This document shows positions 22,974 to 29,581 of a stretch of 33,980 nt of DNA, in pieces. The translations under genes were made by a program, and so were the position numbers. Source of the stretch: UBA9653 sp014859835 (GTDB taxonomy: Archaea > Thermoplasmatota > Thermoplasmata > UBA10834); contig JACZKW010000057.1 in assembly GCA_014859835.1 (NCBI GenBank), positions 1-33,980 on the forward strand. The letters run 5' to 3'. Each line of letters begins with the position of its first letter. Positions within the stretch are counted from its first letter, which is position 1. Under the pieces are notes generated by a model. The model ran no database searches. It was given only the letters and a program-made list of their open reading frames with translations, and was not told the origin of the DNA.

Positions 22974-23441
22974 TCACAAATCGAGGCCGGTCCAGACACC
23001 TTGACCCCTGCCCTCATCCACTCCGAGCTCCACACGTTTGACATTCGCAGGGAACTTCACCTTGCTCAACAAGTCCCTGAGGACGTATTCAGCCAACCCT
23101 TCGGCGGATGCCACCTCCATGTCTAAGAGGGCGCAGTCGACCTTCGGAAAACTGTAGTGCTTCCCATGGGAAGTGTATCTCACGGTCTCACCCGATATCT
23201 CGACCGAGGGGTCCTTCATCGGAATCAGTATCTTGTGGTCGAGCTCATCGGCCACGCCCCTCAAGAAACCCTTCAGACTTATGAAATCCACAATGACGCC
23301 TCCGGTCCCTACATCTCCGAAGACTGCTGCGTTTATGGCATAATCGTGTCCGTGCAGGCGGCCGCACTTCTGGTGCCCTGGAATGATATGAGTCGCGGAG
23401 AACGTAATCTTCGAACTCCAACCATTGATCTCAAGCCTCAT
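22974..23441 (-). CDS. queD: 6-carboxy-5,6,7,8-tetrahydropterin synthase
   Basis: It makes 6-carboxy-tetrahydropterin from dihydroneopterin triphosphate, the entry to preQ0. A PTPS-family protein of 155 residues. Zinc ligands are His18 in FSATH, His30 and His32 in KCGRLHGHDY, with the catalytic Cys26 in the same segment. FISLKGFLRGVADELDHKIL contains the conserved DH pair. A related archaeal PTPS-III enzyme is possible, but clustering with queC and queE supports QueD. There is no Shine-Dalgarno site. A strong TATA box at 23465-23473 puts the start site at about the ATG, so the queDCE message may be leaderless. Confidence 0.92.
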   Translation of the reverse strand: MRLEINGWSSKITFSATHIIPGHQKCGRLHGHDYAINAAVFGDVGTGGVIVDFISLKGFLRGVADELDHKILIPMKDPSVEISGETVRYTSHGKHYSFPKVDCALLDMEVASAEGLAEYVLRDLLSKVKFPANVKRVELGVDEGRGQGVWTGLDL

Positions 23442-23464
23442 CGTGACGGGATAGCTCAGGGAGC

Positions 23465-23473
23465 ATTATATAA
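23465..23473 (-). promoter_or_regulatory. TATA box of queDCE inside the end of the upstream gene
   Basis: The minus strand reads ACTTATATAATG around the last codons and stop of the MtxX-like gene. The box is about 28 bp from ATG 23441. It gives queDCE its own promoter even though the genes also line up with dph2 and the mtxX-like gene. Confidence 0.6.
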
Positions 23474-24230
23474 GTTTCAGGCCTGCAGCCAGCATCACCG
23501 CGTCCGAGAAGTCGGATTTCGCCCGGGAAGTGTCGACGAAGATCGCCCCGATATTGACGATGGGTGCGCCGAAGGCCTCACAGCCGCCTACGAGGTGCAG
23601 GGCCCGGAATATGAGATTGCCCGAGATTCCATCGGGGGCCACTATGATATCACGCTCTTCTAGAGCCTCCTCCAACAGTATCGCATAATGCTCGGCGTCG
23701 ACCCCTTCCACTCTAAGAGCCTCGACCAGTTCCTCGCCTTCCGTGATGCTTCTCTCGATTTCATCTCCCCGGTGCACGTCGTCCATGCGCCCCTTGGACA
23801 GAACACCGACCGAAAGGGACCAGCCGATACGGGAGAAATACTCAAGGGTGGCTCGAATCAGAGATATTTTCAAAAAAGCGTTCTTTCCTTCATCTATTCC
23901 GACAGGTGTGAGCATAAAAGTGCGACCATCCAGAGTGCGCATTATCGCCGTCCGCATGATCTCAGACAGGTCGAATGAGGATTTCAGTTCCGATAGCAAA
24001 GGAGACGAAGGAAGAGTACCTCGAACTGCGGCATCGATGGCGTCCGACGAAAGTGCGTGGACCAGTTCCTCCGGCGAGTCGAACCGCACAAGTTCGATGG
24101 GACATGCCTTCGATGCGAGACGCTCCCTTGTTGATTCGAATAGTCCCTTGGAGGCTCCGATCCCTATTAGGGCATGGGATTCGCATCCCCGCCTGAGAAG
24201 GGCATCGATATCTATCAGGAGCAGCACCAA
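23466..24230 (-). CDS. mtxX: MtxX-like protein (methanogenesis marker 4 family)
   Basis: A 254-residue protein resembling MtxX/methanogenesis marker 4, itself related to phosphate acetyl/acyl transferases. Recognised segments: GIGASKGL (23-30), AAVRGTLPSS (67-76), PVGIDEGKN (109-117), VLSKGRMDDVHRGD (143-156), APDGISGNLIFRALHLVGG (198-216) and FVDTSRA (231-237). The precise reaction is not known; the family was found in methanogens. The frame opens with TTG 24230, 4 bp after the dph2 stop. GTG 24227 is as likely, and no Shine-Dalgarno site is seen, so it is probably coupled. It lies between dph2 and queD. If the organism is not a methanogen, this gene would be a remnant or have another role. 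Confidence 0.75.
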   Translation of the reverse strand: MVLLLIDIDALLRRGCESHALIGIGASKGLFESTRERLASKACPIELVRFDSPEELVHALSSDAIDAAVRGTLPSSPLLSELKSSFDLSEIMRTAIMRTLDGRTFMLTPVGIDEGKNAFLKISLIRATLEYFSRIGWSLSVGVLSKGRMDDVHRGDEIERSITEGEELVEALRVEGVDAEHYAILLEEALEERDIIVAPDGISGNLIFRALHLVGGCEAFGAPIVNIGAIFVDTSRAKSDFSDAVMLAAGLKLI

Positions 24231-24234
24231 CCAT

Positions 24235-25230
24235 TCAGAATTCGTCGTCGGTCATCTGGTCGAAGACATAGTTATCCCACTCCCGTACTCCAAGGACGAT
24301 CTCGAGCTCCTGAGGAGTCAGTAGTGGCTTGTCGTACATGGCGACATCGTCGATCGCGATCCTCGGACAGGCGGTGGACACATATGCGTCGAAGCCCAGC
24401 GATTTCAGCTTATCCGGGTCGAACTTGTCCATCATGATGAGAACAGCGTCCCGTTTCTTCCACCGTAGGAGCTTTCGAAGCTCGCGTGCCCGCCTGAGCC
24501 GACGCTGTCCGATCTTCTCTCCGATGATGATCCCGAACGTACGCGCCCGTTGAGCCTTCTCGATGACCGCGTGCCTCTGCCTCAGCATCCTGTCCTTTAT
24601 CTGGTCTATCTCTTGAGGCTCCTCAAGGTTGGGGTCCAGGACCACCACTTTCTTGCCCGTAGCCAGATGTACACCCAGCGCGTGGAATGTCCCCGATCCG
24701 ATCAGGATATAGCTGTTCACATCATTTCCGATGGACATCGCGGAGGTATAGTTGCACCCAAGCACCTCACCTGCATGTGAGATCCTTGTATCGCCTTCGC
24801 CCAGTTTGATCTTCAGGCCCAGACTCTCCAGACCTTCTATTACGGGTTCGAGGTCCATAAGATGAGGAGTCGTCGCAAGAACGCCGACTGGCTCGGTGAG
24901 CATGTCCACTGATTTCTTGAGCTGGTCTATCAACGGGACATTGGACCTCGCAGGGACGAATATGACTGGTTTCGCGAACCTGATGGAAGGGATGGAGGAA
25001 TGCCCCACGTTGATTACGGCATCGACCAGGTCGAATAGTGAGCTAGGCACGTCGCAGGCTCCGAAACAGGGCTCAGCCACCACCACGACCTCGGCGCCCG
25101 ACTTGTTCTCGATGTCCTCGGCATATTGATACGCTCTCCGTTTCAGCCCGTCGGGCACCTGCAGAGCTACGACTCTAGCCTTCAGCCTCTTTATCTCGGA
25201 TATCGCGCTGGCGAGGTCAACATCGTACAA
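24235..25230 (-). CDS. dph2: Diphthamide synthase Dph2
   Basis: It transfers the 3-amino-3-carboxypropyl group of SAM to the conserved His of elongation factor 2, using a 4Fe-4S cluster and non-canonical radical chemistry. It has 331 residues. The three cluster cysteines are Cys59 (EPCFGACD), Cys159 (VLGCNYTS) and Cys288 (STACPRIAIDD), at almost the same positions as in the archaeal Pyrococcus enzyme. The start is TTG 25230, with GGGTGAGGA just upstream. It is the first gene of the minus-strand run with the mtxX-like gene and queDCE. The next gene upstream is rpl10e, 119 bp away. Confidence 0.95.
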   Translation of the reverse strand: MYDVDLASAISEIKRLKARVVALQVPDGLKRRAYQYAEDIENKSGAEVVVVAEPCFGACDVPSSLFDLVDAVINVGHSSIPSIRFAKPVIFVPARSNVPLIDQLKKSVDMLTEPVGVLATTPHLMDLEPVIEGLESLGLKIKLGEGDTRISHAGEVLGCNYTSAMSIGNDVNSYILIGSGTFHALGVHLATGKKVVVLDPNLEEPQEIDQIKDRMLRQRHAVIEKAQRARTFGIIIGEKIGQRRLRRARELRKLLRWKKRDAVLIMMDKFDPDKLKSLGFDAYVSTACPRIAIDDVAMYDKPLLTPQELEIVLGVREWDNYVFDQMTDDEF

Positions 25231-25316
25231 ACATCCTCACCCCATTATTGACACATATCTGTGCATAGATCAAATCACTCGGACCGATGCGCATTTAGGG
25301 ATACAGAGACCAACGG

Positions 25317-25322
25317 TAAAAA
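25317..25322 (-). terminator. T6 tract after rpl10e
   Basis: Six A on the plus strand are six T on the rpl10e transcript, about 28 nt after its stop. It could end the rpl10e message before dph2. Confidence 0.4.
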
Positions 25323-25349
25323 CATTGTGCGAAATTGGCATGGTTCGGA

Positions 25350-25865
25350 TCACTTGGCCGCGCCCGGACCCTTCTCCACATCCAGATAGCAGGGTGTAGG
25401 CAATTTGATGGCTGCCCTCTTCAGCGCGAGCTTCGCGGTGACGAAGTGGTTCGCAGTCGTCTCGAGCGTGATGATCTTCTGGTCAGGTTGTATCCTTGCT
25501 GCGGTCCCTATGGGCTTCCCGAAGGCTGCTCTCATTCCTTCGGAGATACGGTCCGCTCCCGCACCAGTCGCAATCTTGTTCTCCCTGAGCACCTGGTGAG
25601 GGTAGACTCGGATCTTGAGGTGATAGCCAGTCGTGCCGATCTTCTTCGATAACAACCTGTTGGCAGATATACGCGCCGCCTCGAGCGCTATATGCCGGAT
25701 CTGGCACTGTTCCACAGCCTTGAGCGTTATCCTCACGGGATAGTCCGCCTTCACGCCGTGCTCGAACTGGGTAATCCTCGATGCTGGAACGCCGCCCATG
25801 TACTCTCTGCGGCAGTAGGCCTGCCCTTTTATCTCTCTGTACATGCTTGCTGGCTTGCGTGACAT
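25350..25865 (-). CDS. rpl10e: Large-subunit ribosomal protein L10e (uL16)
   Basis: An archaeal/eukaryotic L10e protein, the counterpart of bacterial L16, at the central protuberance of the large subunit. The 171-residue length is standard. Family segments: KPASMYREIKGQAYCRREY at the N-terminus, PASRITQFEHG, and the central RVYPHQVLRENKIATGAGADR (in part HQVLRENKIATGAGAD). There is an AGGTG ribosome-binding site 6 bp before the ATG and a TATA-like element (TTTAAATAT, complement of 25915-25924). It diverges from the RNase P component gene. Confidence 0.97.
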   Translation of the reverse strand: MSRKPASMYREIKGQAYCRREYMGGVPASRITQFEHGVKADYPVRITLKAVEQCQIRHIALEAARISANRLLSKKIGTTGYHLKIRVYPHQVLRENKIATGAGADRISEGMRAAFGKPIGTAARIQPDQKIITLETTANHFVTAKLALKRAAIKLPTPCYLDVEKGPGAAK

Positions 25866-25913
25866 TCTAACACCTGGTTCGATTGTCCTATCAGGTCTGC
25901 GGGATAATGGTAA

Positions 25914-25925
25914 TCATATTTAAAC
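25914..25925. promoter_or_regulatory. AT-rich TATA element between rpl10e and the RNase P gene
   Basis: The plus strand reads CATATTTAAACC. On the minus strand it is a TATA box about 55 bp from the rpl10e ATG. It may also serve the rightward gene, though that gene has a nearer weak element (GATTATCTAA, 25997-26006). Confidence 0.45.
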
Positions 25926-26030
25926 CTCACTGACAGTGGCCTCTAGATTTAGATGCGGTCCAAGGGTTCTGGCACACATGCGAATTGTCCGGATATGATT
26001 ATCTAAGACTACCACCTTCCCAAGTAGGAT

Positions 26031-26357
26031 ATGGCCCGAAGGCACCTTAGCAGAAGTGATGCGAGAGACATAGCAGAAGAGCGAGTAGATCGACTCTTCG
26101 AACTCGCGGAGAAGGAGGGGGTCGCTGGAAACGACGAGAGAGCCAGAAGGTACGTGGGTCTGGCTCTGAAGATGAATGAGAGACACAAGGTCAGGGCCAG
26201 GCACAAGAGGAAATACTGCCCGGAGTGCCATGTGTATTTCACACCCCCAAGAAACGTCAGGGTGAGGACGAGGTCTGGCAATGTCGCGATGACCTGTCTC
26301 TCCTGCGGCAATGTCCTCAGATATCCGCTGAAGCCCAAGAAGGTCGAGGGAGCATGA
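26031..26357 (+). CDS. rnp4: RNase P protein component 4 (Rpp21/Rpr2 family)
   Basis: A zinc-binding protein subunit of archaeal RNase P, which trims the 5' ends of tRNA precursors. It has 108 residues. The N-terminal helices (RDIAEERVDRLFELAEKE) are followed by a basic linker (RHKVRARHKRKYC). Four cysteines (63, 66, 89, 92) in CPEC and CLSC form the zinc ribbon. The YhbY/CRM gene follows 4 bp later, a pairing often seen in archaea. ATG 26031 is preceded by a short AGG; no strong ribosome-binding site. Confidence 0.93.
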   Translation: MARRHLSRSDARDIAEERVDRLFELAEKEGVAGNDERARRYVGLALKMNERHKVRARHKRKYCPECHVYFTPPRNVRVRTRSGNVAMTCLSCGNVLRYPLKPKKVEGA

Positions 26358-26361
26358 TACG

Positions 26362-26619
26362 ATGAATAAGAAGACGATAAAGAACATCAAAGGAAGAGCT
26401 CAACCACTGGAGCCGTCGATCCACATCGGCAAGGAAGGGATAACGGAGAACATCGTGGCCGAGGTATCCAAACAGCTCAAGAAGCACAAGATCGTCAAGG
26501 TGCGATTACTGCAGAACATGGAGATGGATCGACGCGAGGCCGGCGTCCGGCTAGCCGAAGCCGCAGACGCGATCATGATCGAAGTGAGGGGAAGAACCGT
26601 GGTCCTCGCGAAGAAATGA
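26362..26619 (+). CDS. YhbY/CRM-domain RNA-binding protein
   Basis: An 85-residue single CRM domain (YhbY-like), an RNA-binding fold linked to ribosome assembly. Features: KGRAQPLEPSIHIGKEGITE with the GxxG-type loop (HIGKEG), the helix NIVAEVSKQLKKHKIVKVR, and the C-terminal strand IMIEVRGRTVVLAKK. It is cotranscribed with the RNase P component, 4 bp apart, and ends 31 bp before the serS TATA box. The role in pre-50S assembly is inferred from bacterial YhbY. Confidence 0.92.
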   Translation: MNKKTIKNIKGRAQPLEPSIHIGKEGITENIVAEVSKQLKKHKIVKVRLLQNMEMDRREAGVRLAEAADAIMIEVRGRTVVLAKK

Positions 26620-26649
26620 GCCATGCCAGATGTCCTACGCTGCTCACAC

Positions 26650-26657
26650 TTTATATA
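26650..26657 (+). promoter_or_regulatory. TATA box of serS
   Basis: TTTATATA, a near-consensus archaeal box. The expected start is near 26680, about 20 nt before ATG 26701, leaving room for the GGGTGA site. Confidence 0.65.
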
Positions 26658-26700
26658 CGAACTAGGTCATTGACAAATGACCTGAAGACGGGTGATATCG

Positions 26701-27963
26701 ATGCTCGATGCCAGATTCATACGAGAAAACGAGGCGACAGTCAGACAATCGTTGAAGAACAGGTACTTCGATGAGTCTATACTGGAGCAGTTCCTCAGTC
26801 TTGACGGGAAATGGCGAGAACTCATCGAAGAGGGCAACGGCCTCAGACGCACAAGGAATGAAGTGTCCGAGCAGATACCGAAACTCGACAAAGAAGAAAA
26901 GGCGGGCAAGATAGCCGAGATGAAGACCATCGCCCAGCGCATAAAGGAGATCGAGGATGATGTGCGCAGGATGGAATCGGAACGAGACGATCTCCTGCTC
27001 AACATGCCTAACATGCCGGACCCTAGTGTCCCGGTTGGCAGGAACGCGGACGACAACCCCACGGTGAAGGAATGGGGGACCATACGCAAGTTCGATTTCA
27101 AGCCGCTGCCACATTGGGAGATCGGCGAGAATCTGGGGATCATAGATTTCGACCGTGGGGTCAAGATCACCGGCACAGGATTCTATGTGCTCAAGGGAGA
27201 TGGAGCGCGGCTTGAACGCGCACTCATCAATTACATGCTGGATCTGCACCGAGATCAGGGATATGTCGAGATCTTCCCACCAGTCATAATCAACAGGAAG
27301 AGCTGCATAGGCACTGGTCAGCTTCCGAAGATGCAGGATGACATGTACTGGATAGAGAGGGATGATCTGTGGCTCAATCCGACCGCGGAAGTGCCCGTCA
27401 CGAATCTTTACAGCGATGAGATACTCGAGGGCAAGGATCTGCCACTCAAGCATACAGCATATCTTCCGTCGTTCAGGAGAGAAGCTGGGAAGCACATCGA
27501 GACGAAGGGGATAGCGAGGGTCCACCAGTTCAACAAGGTGGAAATGGTGAAGTTCGTAGTCCCTGAGACATCTCCGCAGGAGCTCGAAGCCCTGCTCGCA
27601 GACGCTGAAGAGGTCGTTCAGGGACTGAAGCTCCCCTATAGGGTCAAACTGCTCTGCACAGGTGACACCGGATTCCATTCATCGAAGACCTATGACATCG
27701 AGACATTCGCTTCAGGAATGGATCAGTGGCTAGAGGTCTCGTCGTGCAGCGACTTCAAGGATTTCCAGGCGCGGAGAGCAATGATAAAATTCAGACGCGA
27801 GCCACATCTCAAGAGCGAGTTCGTCCACACGCTGAATGGGTCGGGCATAGCCCTTCCGAGGACGATGACATCCATCCTTGAGAACTATCAGAACAAGGAC
27901 GGAACGGTCACGGTCCCCGATATCCTGCGACCATATATGAAGGGAACAGAAGTCATCGGATGA
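26701..27963 (+). CDS. serS: Seryl-tRNA synthetase, common type
   Basis: It charges tRNA-Ser (and tRNA-Sec where present). The start is ATG 26701 (420 residues): GGGTGA at 26690-26695 is 5 bp upstream, while the GTG at 26692 overlaps this site. The N-terminal 110 residues form the long antiparallel coiled coil that holds the tRNA variable arm (NEVSEQIPKLDKEEKAGKIA and neighbours). The class II core has LNPTAEVPVTNLY, the motif 2 segment PSFRREAGKHIETKG, and the motif 3 segment LNGSGIALPRTMTSILENYQ. This is the widespread form, not the rare methanogen-type SerRS with its zinc site. Confidence 0.95.
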   Translation: MLDARFIRENEATVRQSLKNRYFDESILEQFLSLDGKWRELIEEGNGLRRTRNEVSEQIPKLDKEEKAGKIAEMKTIAQRIKEIEDDVRRMESERDDLLLNMPNMPDPSVPVGRNADDNPTVKEWGTIRKFDFKPLPHWEIGENLGIIDFDRGVKITGTGFYVLKGDGARLERALINYMLDLHRDQGYVEIFPPVIINRKSCIGTGQLPKMQDDMYWIERDDLWLNPTAEVPVTNLYSDEILEGKDLPLKHTAYLPSFRREAGKHIETKGIARVHQFNKVEMVKFVVPETSPQELEALLADAEEVVQGLKLPYRVKLLCTGDTGFHSSKTYDIETFASGMDQWLEVSSCSDFKDFQARRAMIKFRREPHLKSEFVHTLNGSGIALPRTMTSILENYQNKDGTVTVPDILRPYMKGTEVIG

Positions 27964-28043
27964 CTGGATGGGCTCCAAGACATTGGGCGAAACCACACTA
28001 TTTCTCGTCACTGAGAATCAACCATGATTGTCACGTATACCCC

Positions 28044-28050
28044 TTTTATA
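28044..28050 (+). promoter_or_regulatory. TATA-like box of the small hypothetical gene
   Basis: TTTTATA, about 51 bp upstream of the ATG at 28098. The expected start is near 28074, just before AAGGAG at 28079-28084. Confidence 0.45.
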
Positions 28051-28097
28051 CTCCTCGCGAGGACATATTCTACCATAACAAGGAGTGGATTAGTCAG

Positions 28098-28301
28098 ATG
28101 ATGAGAAAAGACGAGCGTTTCGCGCTCTTGGTCGGAAAGGCGTTCCTGCGAGAGATCCAGGCAGAGCATAGAGACAACGCCATAGCCTTCGGAAGGGCGT
28201 TCCTCCTAGCGCTGGGACACGCGGACCCAGAACCAAGCGAAGACAACGGGGCCCTAGCGAATCGATCCATCGGCGACGTCATGGCTACAGCATCGCACTG
28301 A
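28098..28301 (+). CDS. Small hypothetical protein (67 aa)
   Basis: The frame is open from 27960, but the first part overlaps the end of serS and the TATA-like box. ATG 28098, directly followed by a second ATG, is the likely start. The 67-residue product has a helical half (FALLVGKAFLREIQAEHRDN) and a short acidic linker (DPEPSEDNG). No known family, signal peptide or membrane segment. AAGGAG at 28079-28084 is 13 bp from the first ATG, rather far. The gene may be spurious, but its promoter signals support it. Confidence 0.4.
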   Translation: MMRKDERFALLVGKAFLREIQAEHRDNAIAFGRAFLLALGHADPEPSEDNGALANRSIGDVMATASH

Positions 28302-28310
28302 AGACGTGAA

Positions 28311-29528
28311 TCAGATGCCTGTGGGTTTGTGGCCCCCTCGTTTTAGTGTACGCTTGAGGATAGGTGGAGCCAACAGTGCAGTCGCCAGTCCCATGAACAC
28401 GACGACCGAATAGACGTCCACTCCGATCAGACCCTTCGTGAGTCCGTAATATGCGATTATGAACGCTATCTCGAGCCTGGGGGTCATCCCGACACCGACC
28501 GATATAGCGTCCCATTTCTTCATTCCAGCATAATATGCAGGAATCGCACATCCGATTATCTTGGATGCGAACGCGACCGCTGTGAGGACGACGCTAAAAA
28601 GAATCATATCCCACATGGAACCAAGGTCGACGGCCGTGCCCAATGATACGAAGAACAGCGGGACCAATAGTGCCTCTAGATACTGCGTTCCTTTCCTGAA
28701 CCCGTCCCTGAGAGCGGAGCCCGAGAAGGCTGTTCCAGCAACGAAGGCTCCGACGATCGCAGATATCTGAATGGCCTCTGCAATGAATGCATACATAAAG
28801 GCAATCGCAAGTACGAGTATGAACCCACTCATAGGCATCTTCCTTCGATAACCCGATATCTGTACATTGAAGACCAATTTCGCAAGGAACTTCGAACCGA
28901 TCCATGCGCCCAATACGACGAATAGTACGGCAGCAACGACAAGGATGCTGATTCCAATCATATCGAACTCGCCCGAGCCAAGGCTCTTGGAAATGCCAAG
29001 GACAACCATGCCCAGAATATCGTCGACGACCGCTGCACCCACTATGGCATATGCCACCGGAGTTCCTATCAAGCCAAGCTCCGCAATCACGCTGGCCGTG
29101 ACTGCAACACTGGTGGCGACGAGCGTGGCACCGATGAACACCGCCTCCACATCGTACCCGAAGAGCATAGCGGTGCCGAAACCGGCCACCCAAGGGACGA
29201 CCACTCCACCCAATGCGATTATTATGGATTTCCGGGTGTATATCTCCTTGAGGTCGCATTCGAGTCCGATCATGAACAATAGAATGATAGCTCCCATCTC
29301 GGCGAGCATCATAATCGATTCAGGGAGCCCGGCGCCGTCCGCACCCCCGATGATGCTGAGTACACTTGGACCGATGACGACTCCGATCACTATGTAGCCG
29401 ATCACCTTCGGCTGACCGAACCTGGTGAAGAGGAACGCTGCGACCAAGGCCACTGCTAGAAGGAAAGTGAGTTCGAACCAGACATCTTCAAGGAGTCTGT
29501 CTAGCAGAGAGTTTATGAACGCGTCCAT
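28311..29528 (-). CDS. CPA2-family cation/proton antiporter (KefB/NapA-like)
   Basis: A membrane transporter of 405 residues that exchanges Na+ or K+ for H+. About 12 hydrophobic segments are seen, starting with FELTFLLAVALVAAFLFTRF. Family signatures: GYIVIGVVIGPSVLSI near the N-terminus, FMIGLECDLKEI, and VGAAVVDDILGMVVLGI with the paired Asp residues (DD) that carry the ions. SAIVGAFVAGTAFSGS and PLFFVSLGTAVDL follow. No C-terminal RCK/TrkA domain is attached. ATG 29528 with a TATA box at 29558-29567 about 34 bp upstream indicates a short leader. It converges on the small gene. Confidence 0.9.
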   Translation of the reverse strand: MDAFINSLLDRLLEDVWFELTFLLAVALVAAFLFTRFGQPKVIGYIVIGVVIGPSVLSIIGGADGAGLPESIMMLAEMGAIILLFMIGLECDLKEIYTRKSIIIALGGVVVPWVAGFGTAMLFGYDVEAVFIGATLVATSVAVTASVIAELGLIGTPVAYAIVGAAVVDDILGMVVLGISKSLGSGEFDMIGISILVVAAVLFVVLGAWIGSKFLAKLVFNVQISGYRRKMPMSGFILVLAIAFMYAFIAEAIQISAIVGAFVAGTAFSGSALRDGFRKGTQYLEALLVPLFFVSLGTAVDLGSMWDMILFSVVLTAVAFASKIIGCAIPAYYAGMKKWDAISVGVGMTPRLEIAFIIAYYGLTKGLIGVDVYSVVVFMGLATALLAPPILKRTLKRGGHKPTGI

Positions 29529-29556
29529 CTGCGACCGCGTCTCACATTACCCGGTG

Positions 29557-29568
29557 GCATTTAAGCCT
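29557..29568 (-). promoter_or_regulatory. TATA-like box of the antiporter gene
   Basis: The minus strand reads GGCTTAAATGCC, itself palindromic at its ends. Its centre is about 34 bp from ATG 29528. It sits in the 53-bp gap after the giant gene, so the antiporter has its own promoter. Confidence 0.5.
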
Positions 29569-29581
29569 TACGCGGGACGCC

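Noticed and set aside
23962..24234. 90-codon minus-strand frame MVGAAPDRYR
   Set aside because: Its ATG follows the dph2 stop, but it is a shifted reading of the MtxX-like gene, which carries the recognisable motifs.
28002..28017. TTCTC/GAGAA hairpin after serS
   Set aside because: Only 5 bp and no T-tract follows; it could be chance.
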